Positions 33,665 through 45,340 of a stretch of 64,000 nucleotides of DNA are shown piece after piece. The notes under the pieces were generated by a model that had not been told where the DNA came from, made no database searches, and saw nothing but the letters and a program-made list of their open reading frames with translations. The translations under genes and the position numbers were made by a program. Location: the NCBI GenBank assembly GCA_941918925.1, contig OW799236.1:122151062-122215061 (forward strand), given 5' to 3'. The DNA is from Phyto melanocephala (taxonomy: Eukaryota; Arthropoda; Insecta; Diptera; Rhinophoridae). How positions within the stretch are numbered: position 1 is the first letter of the stretch; the number at the start of each line of letters is the position of its first letter.

Positions 33665-35073
33665 TTTATACCCTTCACACAGTGAAAAAGGGAATATACA
33701 AACGCAAACGTATGTTATGTATGCAGCATTCGTATTTTATGTATGCAATATACGTATGTTTATTATTTGTTAACACATTTTTAACAATATCAACATACAC
33801 AGCATATTTTTAGTGCTTGACAAAATTCTTGCAAATATAATGAATTTAAGCATAAGCTTAAAAATTTGTGTAAATTGCTTACAAGCAAAGCTTTTGCAGC
33901 ATACGAGTGTTTATTATTTGTTAGCACATTTTTAACAATACCAACAAATGTATGTAAACATACGTATGTTGTACATGTAGCATATGTATGTTGTATATGC
34001 AGCATATGTATGTTGTATATGCAGCATATGTATGTTGTATATGCAGCATATGTATGTTGTATATGCAGCATATGTATGTTATGTATGCAGCATACGTATG
34101 TTATGCATGCAGCATATGTATGTTGTGTATGCAGCATATGTATGTTGTGTATGTAGCATACGTATGTTATGCATGCAGCATACGTATGTTATGCATGCAG
34201 TATACGTATGTTATGCATGCAGCATACGTATGTTATGCTACATACATGATGTACTTTTATAGCACAGAATTTATTATTTTGTTATTAGCTGTAATCGCTA
34301 TGGAATAATATCTTTATACTAAAATATGTATCACTTTTTATGCACAAGGGTATATACATATAGCTTTGTCATTCCTTTTGTAATTTTTACAATTTTCATT
34401 TCCGACCCCATAAAGTATATATTTTCTGAAAGCTTATGAATAGAAGAGTCGATTAAGCCCTGACCTTCTGTCCGTCTGTCCGTGTGTTAGTTGAAATCAA
34501 CTTTTAGAAGCAACTATATGTTCCTCAGATCTGTGTATGATATCAATCACTTGGAAATATCCGGGAATGAATCGCTATTGCAATTCAGCACAATCGCCCC
34601 ATGACTTTCTGAGATATGAACAAAAAACCACGACCACCTCGTTTTTTTCACAATTACAACAACAACATACATACATATATGTATACTGGTTAGAGTAAAC
34701 GTGGCATGTAATCCCAGCTGAGCCAAAAAAAAAAATTTTTTTTATTTTATATAATATTTATATTTTTATTATTTTTTAATAAAATGTTTTTTTAATTTTT
34801 AAAAAAAAAAAATTTTTAATTTTTTAAAAAAATTTTTTTTTTAAATATTTTTTAATTTTTTTGTTATTTTTTTTTTTTTTTTTTGTTTTAAATACATATT
34901 TTTTTTTTTTGTAATTTTTTTTTTGGAAACATGTACATATGTTCGTAAACTCAATTTATAATTCTGCAATGGGATGTTTTGTATATGTACATATGTATGT
35001 ACGTATTTCATATGTGATGAATGGTGATACAAACAATTGTTATTGCATGACTACACGCTGTGAAGGGTATATA
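33665..35073 (-). repeat. Interspersed repeat R, copy 5, expanded
   Basis: Reverse-oriented copy: 'tatacccttcacacagtgaa' at the left, 'gaagggtatataagattctt' at the right, with 'ccgaccccataaagtatata' and 'atcccagctgagccaaaa' inside. Compared with copy 4, about 650 bp (33699-34347) are extra, bounded by the imperfect 9-mers gggaatata and gggtatata. This extra block contains the 22-bp minisatellite. A long A/T-only tract lies at 34725-34930. Confidence 0.75.
33959..34240. repeat. 22-bp minisatellite, about 12.5 units
   Basis: The unit is of the form CATAYGTATGTTRTRYATGC plus AG. Thirteen GTATGTT occurrences are spaced exactly 22 bp apart. The left half is dominated by the TTGTATATGC variant and the right half by TTATGCATGC, a higher-order split. 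Units contain the palindromes CATACGTATG and TGCATGCA. The repeat lacks stops in several frames, producing spurious Tyr/Cys/Met/Val-rich ORFs on both strands that are not genes. A related 31-bp segment occurs twice nearby (33757 and 33910). Confidence 0.9.
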
Positions 35074-35490
35074 AGATTCTTCATGGCAGAGCTTTTTAAG
35101 CCATTAATTTCTTTTCTAAAATTTTTGTTTTCTTTTTGCACAACCTCTAACTTTTTGTTGTTGTCGGCTATGCCTTTTAAGACATCACCAAACTGCTTTG
35201 ACATAAATTCTACAGTCCAGTTGACTTAGCTGCGTTTTTATAAATTTTAATTTCTTTTTTTTTAAGTTACCACTATCTCCATCACACAAGTGTCAAACAT
35301 ATTCCTCTTTTTCATTTAGCAACAGGTGATCATACTGGCGTTTGTCCAATTCAGTGCAAATAGCATGAAAATTCTTTGAACATTTATTACACTGTATGTT
35401 TTCCTCTTATTATTCGTCTATTTTCAATTTGCACTGACCGCACAAATTTGCATTTAGATTTTTAATACTTCGACGACCTGTTGGCGCCAT
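35074..35490 (-). pseudogene. LINE ORF1 fragment: PHD-type zinc finger plus coiled coil
   Basis: The minus-strand frame from ATG at 35490 reads MAPTGRRSIKN, then CGQC...(two stops)...CNKCSKNFHAICTELDK and, after another stop, HLCD. The spacing C-x2-C, C-x2-C, H-x2-C, then x-C matches a PHD finger as found in ORF1 of CR1-like LINEs. A lysine/leucine-rich coiled-coil segment follows (MSKQFGDVLKGIADNNKKLE, VVQKENKNFRKEI). It ends at the edge of repeat R copy 5. At least three in-frame stops and frame changes make it inactive. It may belong to the same family as the RT fragments at 40.5 and 49.0 kb, but they do not overlap. Confidence 0.65.
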
Positions 35491-35494
35491 TCTC

Positions 35495-38400
35495 GAATAG
35501 ATGACAATTACTTAAAGTTGTCTGTAAAGGATAATAGTAATAATTAGTTATCAAATATATTTAATTGCCTTATTTAATAATTTTTAATTTTGAGTACTTA
35601 ACCACTTAAAAAAATCCAATGTTTGCACAATAGGGTTACCAACTATTACAGCTGGTTTAAATCGTTTTCACATACAAATACATAATTTTGTAAATCACTG
35701 CGCTTGTTGAGGATTAAGGATTACCCAAACAAATAATTAAATTATTTTTAATATTAACTAAAACTTACGTGTCTACCGTAATGTAGCAAAGCATTTATTC
35801 TATCATTATTCTTGGAAAATAATTTATGTTTATAAGCAATGGTTTAACTGTAATTGTTCAAATATTGCATAAATGTAATTTAAATTAAAATCTCAAATTT
35901 AAACATTTAAACATATTTTCTTGCTTATTTACTAAAAATGAAAAATTACATTAAATCATTGCCACAACGTCATCCCCAAAAGTCTTTACACATATTTTTC
36001 CATCAAACAATAGCAACCACTTTATTTCTTAATCATTTCTCATGCTTCTTTTGCATCCCATCATCCCATCCAATCTCTGCTGTGTGCATTGTCTTTATGG
36101 CCTGGCCACATAACAAGTCAAGAACATGATTATTACATAAAAAAGAATTAAATCTGGGAAAGAGCAAACACAACAAAAAAAAACTTCAACAAGAACAACA
36201 TGCTTTTAAATGGGCAACACATTGTTCACATTTACCAGGGACAACACAAAGGAAAATTTATGTGGTTGGAAACGAATATTTTAAACCGTTCACCGTTCAC
36301 CGTTCACGTTTTTTTTTTTCAAAAGAGATTTTTTTCAAAATTTTGTTTCAATTTCATTAGAAGCTTTATATAAATTAAAAATTTAATCAATTTTTTCTAG
36401 AATTAAGGAATTCGATAAAATAAAATTTTATATAAAAGATATGTATATTGAAACTTTTTTTTGAAACCACATGTCATCACATTAATACCATTTATTATAT
36501 GCTGAAAAGCTGTCTTATCATGTTGCGATATCGAGCACTTTCGACAGTTACTGCTTGACTACCCACATTTTGAAAGGAGCATGGTCGAATGATGCAACCA
36601 GTCAAAAATATGAAATAAACAGTGACACCCTGCTAGAGGATTTATTTTTTAACAATCACATGTAGGTTCTTTGAACTCCAAATAGGAATTTTTAAACTGT
36701 CTCTACGGTAATATAGTCAATTTAACAAACCCTTGGCTGTGAATGATCACTAGGCTTTTGTGCTTAGGTGTTTGTGTCATGTGAACTTTGTAAGCATGAA
36801 GGCATAGATTTGTAATGCGTATACGCTATGGTGGCTTTTTATTAAAATTAAAAATATGTTTTTCCTCAATACAGAATTAAAGTTTCTCATTTTATCAACA
36901 CTCTCACGCCCTTTTTTGACAATGAAATTTGAACAACTTATTTTTTGATGACAGATAGTGCCTCTAACAACAGATGATCCAATTTTCCTGAATTTTTTAA
37001 TTATTTACTTTCTTCACAGTCATCAAAGGTTAACCAATATTCCGACAATGGCTTGTAAGAAATTTTAATTTCGTGGCTGCCATAGTTTATTTATTTTTAG
37101 GATGTTGGCCATCCTCAACTGAACAAATATAGAATAATTAAAAATATCATCATCCAAATCAAAAATTTTGATATACGTCACAAATAAAGACTCATTCATC
37201 GTGAAAAGGCGAAATCATAACATAACAACTATTTTTGTCAGGATGTAGGTACGTCGAAGCAAATTCACATCACAGGCGTGGAAAATTTGATATAATGATA
37301 CATAGTCTCTTTTAATACTATTTGATTCAGAAAGGTATAAATACTCATGACATCTTTTATATAAAAGCCCAATTTACAATCATGTTCATGTGCTATTGTA
37401 AGTTCAAACAATTGCAAATGTGTTCTATCTGTGTATACTCTGTCAGCGAAGAGAACAAAAATATGCTTTTATATTTTGCAAATGCACTGAACAACACCAA
37501 TTGCATAATACTGTAAATAGGGTTAATGAAAAGTATATAAAACAGGCTTAATTTATGTTCTGTAAAATATAAACATTTTTGATATTTATCCTAATGAGAT
37601 TTAAAAAAATATATATTTTTATTCGTACAAATGAACGATCACTCAAATTTGTTTGCTTATTACTCATAAATGAGTGTATAAGTATGTATGTATGTTTGTT
37701 TGTTTGTTTTTTTTTTTTCTTTTTTTTTGGCACACAACACAAGCGAGAGAAACAGCAACAAAATTTTGAGAAGTGAGAAATTTTATTTTGTTCATTAACA
37801 AGACTCATTAATGAGCAGCAACACCACAGCGGTAAGAAAATACAAAACACTCACACATATGAATATACATATTTATGTATGTACTTGTTCCCATTGAAAA
37901 AAAGGGTGACAAGTACCAAAATAAAAAATCTGTTTTTTAACAAAAAATAAATATATTTTTCACTTTTGAGAATAATGCAAAATTAAAATTCTCATATATG
38001 AGAAATTAATTAAAAAACTTTGGTTTCCGCATTTTAAAGTTTTTCAGCAATCGAAAAATTAAAGAAAAAAAACTAAATTTTTTGTACTGTATTACACATT
38101 TATGTGTGAGAATAATTAAAAAAAACGTACACAGTACAGCAAGATTAAGCAAGAGTCGAAAAATACTCTTAGTAAATTTTTTTTAAAATATAAACATTAT
38201 TTCCCATAGCTAGCACAAATAAACAAAACCAAGGCGAATTGAACAAATTTTGTAAAAATACTCTAACAAACTTGACCGATCAACTAGTTCAACAATTTTA
38301 CACAGTTCAGAGAGTGTTGTTAATATAAGAAGTTTGACGTTTTAAATAAACAAGAAGATGATTTTTTTTTATCTATGGAGTTTAACAAGTGAACCAAAAA

Positions 38401-40290
38401 TAATTAATCAAATTTGATCATAAACAATTAAAAAAATGTTTAAAAACTCAAAGTTTATCAAACATTTTTAATAAATAAACAAATCGACATTTTTTAAATG
38501 TCCCCAAAACTTTGAAATGATATTAAATGTTGGTGAGTGACATATTCTACGATGCACAAATAATATCTACATTCTGCAGCGTAGTTTGTTATAAAAAGGC
38601 GGGGAGACACAAAGTACTTAAACTCCATGCCTTGTTTGACATATAATATTTTGTAGGAACATGTTCATGGGGTTTATTAGGGAGGAAGTAATTTAGCTTA
38701 AATAAATCGTATGTGTAATGCGATGATGATGATGATGTCGATGATACAGCCATTATATTTGTCTCTTAATAGCTTGATATACCAACACTTGTACTTATGT
38801 CTGCTATATACATACATATTATTTAAGCACGTTCACTTACATACAAATGTTATACGATTATTACGCATGTAAGCACAGGGTGACAATAGTGTTTAAATTG
38901 TTTCTTATGTTTTGTATGTTCTCTTTTGTTTATTATCTTTACATATTGATTTTAAAGTAAAATTGAATTTTAATTAGTTTCTTATAAAATAGAGGCGTAA
39001 ATTTTAAGCTTAAGTGGGTTAACTTTTCGCAAAGGTGTTCACTGATAAAATAATGCGAATAGTGTCATTGCTTTAGGTATTTCTGAGATTTTATTAGAAA
39101 TTTTTATATAATTATTTTTTTCCATACTTTTCACCATCAATCTATAAATCTGGTTTTATTTTTGTCATCCTTTATGTTTCCCTTTCCAAAATTAGAGTGT
39201 CTAAATAAGAAAGCTAAAACTTGTGCATTCCTTAAGTATTTCTAAGTGAATATTGTGTTATTTTTTATTTCATTTTAGAGTAATGACGATTAATCATAAC
39301 TGAAACATCAATTTCAGCTCTTGACCCCTGCTGACATTACAATATTCTCACTCACACTCATAAACTATTACAGACACACACACAAAGGACCTTCCTTCGA
39401 AACACCCTCAATTAAAGACACTCGCATCTGGCTACTGAACTGAAATTTTATGATTGTCGTAAGTAATAGTTTTATTAATACTACTACAATAACAACAAAA
39501 AACTACTCGAATGCTGCTTGTGTGTTCCTTCATTCATTCATTCCTTCGTTCGTTTGTATCCTTAAATGTGGAAAGAAAACCAATTGCCAGTTGTTTTATT
39601 GGCTCAATTTTTATATATTAATGTTCAAACAATATATTAGTATAACAAACACAAACATATTTACTTACATCTTTGGGTTTTAATATTTTTGATGTTCTGT
39701 GTGACACACGTGATGTCCTTCTTTGATTTTGTCCTTTTGCAAATGTCTGTATTATATAATCTGAGGTTTTTCATTTCAATTGAAATGCACACACACACAC
39801 ACACACAAATCAATAATTCCATTAAGAAAAATGTTTGCTTATTTAGAGAAAATATAAAAAAAAATAAAAATAAAATCTTTGCGTTGTGGTCATTTCGCTA
39901 AAGTATTTGGAAAAGTTTTGGCCCTTCTTATTGTTATTGTTATCAAGTGTATGTTGCTTGTAATATGTCACCGCATGGTGTCTTGAACATTGGGATTAAG
40001 CTATTTATCAAAACTTTTGTTTATTGAGGTGAAAATATTTCTTTTTTAGAACCTTAAAATACTTGTATGGGGAAATGTGATTTTTGATGGTGTGAGGTTT
40101 TCAATGTATTAAAACTGGATACATTTTTTTAAAGTCCATTGAATTTTTTTAAATTAGTCAAATAATTAAGGATTATAATAAGAAAATGTTTTTAAGGACC
40201 TGTTTGTGTTCTTTTTAATAATAAAATATAATCATTAATAATTTTAATATTTAAATTAAAATTAAATAAGGAACTGTGTACCAGCTAACT
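35495..40290. other. Non-coding stretch with several microsatellites
   Basis: No well-supported gene. Present are a triple ACCGTTC repeat (36287-36308), a GAT repeat (38722-38750) and CA repeats (39787-39806). A segment at 39279-39459 is bounded by TTTCATTTTAG and GTC|GTAAGTAAT and is compositionally unlike its surroundings, but has stops in all frames; a 5' UTR exon is possible. Confidence 0.5.
37020..37054 (+). CDS. Candidate 35-nt microexon
   Basis: A strong acceptor (TTTACTTTCTTCACAG) is followed 35 nt later by CTT|GTAAGA. Two of three frames are open (SSKVNQYSDNG or HQRLTNIPTMA), so coding frame is undetermined. No partner exon can be assigned. Short length and AT-rich context make chance occurrence likely. 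Confidence 0.22.
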
Positions 40291-40293
40291 AGC

Positions 40294-40485
40294 TTAAAAA
40301 TTTTGTGTAAGTATATTCCCATAAGAAATAGATAGTAGCTTGTTAGTGAGCACCCAGTTTCTTGTTATAAGTATGGTCGTCGAAATGAAAGAAGTGGCTG
40401 CCACGGTTTTATAGTTAGAAATGTTTTTATCTATCAGTTTAAGATTGTAGCTTCGATTCCTGCCAGAGTCTTTGATATGCTGCAC
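40294..40485 (-). pseudogene. Possible serine-protease-homologue remnant
   Basis: The 63-codon frame includes SGRNRSYNLKLIDKNIS and ILITRNWVLTNK. This resembles the start of an S1-type protease domain, where GRI..GY is followed later by CGG.II...WVLTAAHC. The Cys of CGG and the catalytic His of TAAHC are both absent here (TTILITRNWVLTNKLL). So it would be a fossil or non-catalytic homologue. A LINE 3' end abuts it at about 40506, which may have interrupted it. Similarity is short and judged by eye. Confidence 0.3.
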
Positions 40486-40505
40486 TATAAAGGAATAAAA
40501 GCTAC

Positions 40506-42015
40506 TTTATTTATTTTTTTTTTTTTTAATAATTCATTTATTCATAATTAAATAGTAACAATTTTATGTTGCCTCAGCGTCATGTGACATTATAGAGTCG
40601 AGTTGGCATAATTTATACATTACAGAAGAAGAAATATAACAAAAATATAATTTTACATAATTTTGAGATAATAATAAGGAAAAGAGAAGAAAAAAAAAAG
40701 AAAAAAAAAATAATACTGATAATATTACATAAAAAAAATTACAATATTTTGAATTAAGTACTTTTTTAATTGAGATTTAAAAACAGAAATTCGTTCAATA
40801 TTCTTTAAAACTTGTGGCAAATTGTTATATTCAACCCCACCAATGTGTTCTCTTTTCTGCTTTGTGGTTTCTAGGCTACATGCAGATATTCGTAGGTTCA
40901 AACTGTTTCTCGTATTAAATGTAGTTGATTCTATGAAACGTAATTGTATTGTGGCCGATATTTTGCTGTGATTTGTAAACAAATATTAACAGCTGCATCT
41001 TGTACAATCCATTTATAGGCAAAACTGTTCTAGCAATGTCTTTGTAAAGTGAAAGTGTTGAAAACGTAAGCGGTAGATTATAAATAGTTTTTAAAGCTCT
41101 GTTTTGTACTCTTTGTAAAGACTTCAGAACCTCAGAATTTCTGCTTGCATACACTATTGGTAAGTAGTTGAGATGGCTATGTATTAACGCTTGGTACAAT
41201 GCTAATTTAGTTTTTGTATAAAATTTGTGTTTAAATTTATAAAGCCAACCAATTACAGAAGATATTTTATACTTCAAATCCTGAATATGCAGGTTCCACT
41301 TTAAATTAGACCTAGATATTTGGTAGCATGAATTTCCAAAATTTCTTCACCTTCCACATATATAGCAAAATTATTAAAGTTTCTTAGATGTGGTCTGAAC
41401 CTTATAAGTTTAGTTTTTCCTTTGTTTATTACTAGCTTGTTTAACCTGGCATATTCAAAAATAAGAGTTGAATCTTTTTTCATATATGCCTTTAAAACTT
41501 TCTCATCTTTATACGGATAAAATAAGGAAATGTCATCAGCATAAATATACAACTTCCCAATTAGTCCAAGATTAGCTATATAATTTATGTATAGAATGAA
41601 AAAAAGCGGACCCAACACACTACCTTGGGGGACTCCAAATTCTACAGTCTCTGCAGAACTTCGGCAATTACTAAGTTGTACATATTGTTTTCTATTGCTT
41701 AGGTAACTCTGAATCAGTTGAAGATCTCTACCCCGAAATCCATAAAAATGCAGTTTTTGTAATAATATATTATGATCCACAAGATCAAAAGCTTTTGAAA
41801 AATCATAAAATATGCCAGCAACTCCATTATAACCTTGGTCTAAGCCATTACATATATTATTTATAATATTCACCACGGCGTTTTCAGTTCCACTTCCTTT
41901 ACGAAATCCATACTGACAGTGATGAATTAAATTGTTGCTTTCCAGAAAATTGATTATTTGTTGATGTTCTGCTCGGTTAATTCATTTTTTAAAAACCTTT
42001 CAAGTTGTATATATT
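40506..42015 (-). mobile_element. 5'-truncated LINE, copy 1
   Basis: Minus-strand non-LTR retrotransposon. It ends in a poly-A tail (T run at 40508-40527) after a 3' UTR that includes the reverse complement of 'gcctcagcgtcatgtgac'. The 3' UTR and tail match the second copy at 49.02 kb. Coding remnants run from about 41985 to 40725 in several frames. The 5' part of the element is missing, as usual for LINEs. Confidence 0.85.
40725..41985 (-). pseudogene. LINE reverse transcriptase, frameshifted
   Basis: The translation begins with INFLESNNLIHHCQYGFRKG (just upstream of 41876), then GIFYDFSKAFDLVDH (first catalytic Asp), FGVPQGSVLGPLFFILYIN, and YADDISLF (the catalytic Asp pair). It continues in new frames with ALYQALIHSHLNYLPIVYA, SLQRVQNRALKTIYNLP, and ends with NLPQVLKNIERISVFKSQLK, a typical CR1/Jockey-group C terminus. 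Frame changes near 41300 and 40950 disable it. Catalytic residues are intact, so it is fairly young. No RNase H domain is visible. Confidence 0.85.
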
Positions 42016-42157
42016 TTAACAATCAGAAATAGAAGTCAATAAAGAAGGAAATAATTTTTTGAATAAAACTATTTATCTTAGAGAAGATCAGACTCTTTCA
42101 AATATCTTTGAGAATGTCTGACTTTTTCAAAGACTAAAGAACAAACTTTAAGTTTTA

Positions 42158-42480
42158 GTAATAAAAGATCAAACCAAAAAATTATCAAGTTAAGATATGA
42201 ATGGTATTCAAAATCTTTAAAGAAATTCTAAAACTTAATAGGACAATACTTAGGAGCCTTCTTACATGTAAAAGAGGTACCGAAGATACTTCCATAATTG
42301 GGCCATAAAAGTAATAAAAGATCACACTAAAAATTATCAATTTTAGGTATCAAGAGAGTGATGGTATCCCAAATCTTAAAAGAGATTATTAAACTTAATA
42401 GGGCAATACTTAGGAGACTACTTATATAAACATGTAGCAGGGTTACCGAATCAGATCACTTTCATAATTGGGTCACTTTT
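42158..42480. repeat. Tandem duplication of a ~154-bp unit
   Basis: Two diverged units start with GTAATAAAAGATCA at about 42158 and 42311. They share 'aaacttaatagg.caatactt' and 'ttcataattggg' blocks. No coding capacity. It could be a dimeric SINE-like or satellite-derived unit. Confidence 0.6.
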
Positions 42481-42499
42481 TGACCTCATTTCCTCCTTA

Positions 42500-43230
42500 G
42501 TGCACTTCACTGAGTGCTGTGTTATTACAAGTGTTTGCTATAGACTTTATTAATACGAAACTGGTGACTGGTGACTACAATCCTCATACCGAAGTCCTTC
42601 GTTATCGCCAGCATCTGCTTTAAAATGGTATTCCCCATGCCATTTACACTAATGTCTCTGTGCCTCTGATTATAAGTCCATTGACAGCTAGTGCTTGATA
42701 TTCGCTACATGTACTACTGTTTCAGTATCCCCCAGGCATATTCTGCAAACATCATTCTCCTTAAATTTCATATTGTTAAGATTGTATTTTCAGTTTCCTG
42801 CAAAGGGGCACCATTCGAGTCTGTGGTTGTTGTCTTTATCCACCCCCTCTTTAGGCTCATGGACTCCACCCACTAAGAGACTTGGGCTTGTACCATTCTA
42901 TTCCCGCTATAACCTTTGGTTTTTGGTCCACATAATGGCACTGCATATTCCTTCTTCAAAAGTTCGTTTGTCGCCTCATTTCCACATGTCCCTTAACGAA
43001 TATCAGCATTGCGTCGTTCACAAAAGCACACCTATCAAACTTAAAAATCCATTCAAGCACAAGTCCAGAGTTCACATCTGCTCACCACATGTATCTCATA
43101 ACTAAGTGGTTACTTAATCTTTAAACAGGTGAGGTTTCAATCCAAGCATCTCTGCCTGGTACGTAGACACGTTATTACCCAGACTTAAAAAAATATAGTA
43201 CATGAGTAGATCCCAGCTCCTGCCCTTTCA
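42500..43230 (-). pseudogene. LINE RNase H and C-terminal zinc-knuckle relic
   Basis: Minus-strand translation in shifting frames gives NVSTYQAEMLGLKPHLFKD (the V.QAE block of RNase H), GHVEMRGDKRTFEEG (the GH.G..GN..AD.LA block, degenerate), EWCPFAGN, and ENDVCRICLGDTETVVHV (the CR.C...E...H knuckle at the end of R1/Jockey/I-type polyproteins). The order matches a LINE ORF2 C terminus. The two overlapping plus-strand frames at 42691-43105 are therefore antisense shadows. It belongs to a different LINE group from the RT copies next to it, which lack RNase H. Confidence 0.55.
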
Positions 43231-44180
43231 TCCATAAGAAGGTCATCTATAAAATATTGATAAAACAGTTGAATTTCAATATAAGTAAAAAAAATAAAAA
43301 ACGAACTGATGAATCAAGACTATCAAACAAAAAAGATGAGACTTGTACTGATTTATTTATAGACAATTTTTAATCAATCCATTTAAGGAGTTATTCAACA
43401 AATTAACTATTTACATGTTAGGGATTAATAAAATTCTTTCTCATTAAGAAGGTTCACATCTATCATTATGCATCGTTTCAATGGCCGCCGCTTGGCACAA
43501 ATCTGACAAATTCAATTCTTAACAACTTTGCTGTTTATATCTCAATTTAAACGACTATGTTGTATTTTCTTTGAGGACATTGATCAATTGCGGCTTATTG
43601 GTGTAGATCTGCTACTTTAAAAGACTGCACAAGAAAGAATTGAGTGCGGTAAAATATAACAACGTCTACTACGTAAAAGATAATCATAGTTTTTAATTGT
43701 TCATGCAGATTTGCATGACATGTAACACTGTTCTGCTCAATTCGCATGTCATCCATATCGTTCGATTTGAAACAAGAGCAATTTTACTTGTTAATCTTTA
43801 GTATTTATCGCTTTTGGTGATGGTCTTACAAAAAACATTTTTGATGAAGTACATTAATTATTTCAACTGTCAAAAAGCTCTACTAGTTACTAGCTGATGA
43901 ACCTTGTACGGTTTGACGTCATCTTTTATACGACAGTTTTGCTCATCTAGAAATGAGTCACGTCGCTAAAGACGATCCTCTTTTAAATGCTTTAAATACC
44001 ATTAGCAGATAAACAGACTCTTCTGTAATTATTAACATTGAGCTCCTTGATAAAGTTGTTGTTTTTAGGGTATAAGCTCGAACTTTGATGGTAAAATCGC
44101 TGAAGAAGAAGAAGAGAAATCGACTGCATTGTATTCTACGGAATACTTTCATGCAGAGCTGTTATGTTCTCAATCGATCT
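43231..44180. other. Non-coding or degraded sequence
   Basis: No supported gene. Moderate GC suggests old mobile-element sequence, but nothing is readable. Confidence 0.45.
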
Positions 44181-44183
44181 ATG

Positions 44184-44447
44184 TTATATTTTTAAGTGCG
44201 GGTGATAGATTACTGAACTAGTCGACTCGGCTTTCTCTACCAGACCGTGAAGAGCCGACTTTAAGCTGAAATTGTGCCTGCGTTGAATAAGCGCAATGCA
44301 ATCAACATTTGTACTAACCAAGCACTCAGTTTGATAATTAAATTTTGTCATTTCGACCTGCTGTTCAATATTGCAACTCACAATTTTTTTAGAAAATAAA
44401 ACACCAAGGCCGTCGAAACGTCTTGGAGCCCTCTGGACAACTACCAA
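44184..44447 (-). pseudogene. Unidentified ORF, possibly LINE endonuclease remnant
   Basis: An 87-codon frame with non-random composition, including RAPRRFDGLGVLFSKKI and FNYQTECLVSTNVDCIALIQ. The arrangement of a RRGGGV-like block followed by a TECL-like strand recalls the apurinic-type endonuclease domain of CR1/Jockey LINEs, but the diagnostic ETW and GDFN motifs are not visible. It could equally be an unrelated relic. Confidence 0.25.
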
Positions 44448-44449
44448 GG

Positions 44450-45332
44450 ATCGTTTACTTTCTAAACAATTTTTAACACTGTGATATTTAATATTTTTTT
44501 TTAAATTCTCTTATTTCAATTAATATTGAATGTGACGAATATGGTGCGTTTTCAAATCAAATCGTTTTAAGCAAATTTTCGTTCGATTTTTAATTTTTGT
44601 TTTTTACATAATATCTTACATTAGAAAATATAGAAAAATTAAAACAGAAATAAAAACGTACCGAAAATAAATTTTAGGCCAAAAAAAATAACGAATAATC
44701 GATTTGAAATCGTTTCGCTTTTGATATCGTTTTTCATCACATGCTTCAATTCCCTATTTTATTTAAAATTTTTGAAACATTCTCTCGGAGATGTTCATTA
44801 ATTTCTACTACTTTAAAAAAATAGGATAAATTATTCATCTTCATATTTGAAAATTTTAATTAATTCTTTATTTGAAAATATTCTTGATACAGCAAATGAG
44901 TTCTGAAAAAAATTCGGCACAATCAACCATAAACAACTTTTCTTTCTCATTTTTGTTTAATTAATTGTGCCTCAACTTTTCTTCACTAAACAATGAGAAA
45001 AAGGTTAATTTTTTTTTATCTTAAACAATAAAAACTTTGTCATATTCAAAAAAAATCTTGCACAAGTGTGTTTAATCGTCAATAAAAAGTTAATAATGAT
45101 AATTTTAAAGTTGCTTTTAATTTACAACTAAATACTGTTTGATAACTTTGTTAATTTTACAGATACATTAAGATGGCAGTAAAAAACAAACTTTTATTTA
45201 TGCGAGTAATTTCATAAAAAAAAAATGGAAAGAGAAAATGGAACAGAAGTATTTTCTATTTTTTTATAATTAAATAAAACAGTCATACATACGAATGTAC
45301 GTACATGCTTATACATATACTCACTCTTTTGT
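44450..45332. other. AT-rich non-coding stretch
   Basis: No supported gene or element. Confidence 0.55.
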
Positions 45333-45340
45333 GCCTCAAG

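Noticed and set aside
33790..34308. Several overlapping Tyr/Cys/Met/Val-rich ORFs on both strands
   Set aside because: They are all readings of the 22-bp minisatellite, whose unit lacks stops in several frames.
39279..39459. Segment between TTTCATTTTAG and GTC|GTAAGT resembling an exon
   Set aside because: All frames contain stops; only a non-coding UTR exon would fit, and nothing else supports it.
42691..43105. Two overlapping plus-strand ORFs
   Set aside because: The minus strand reads as a LINE RNase H and zinc-knuckle relic over the same bases.
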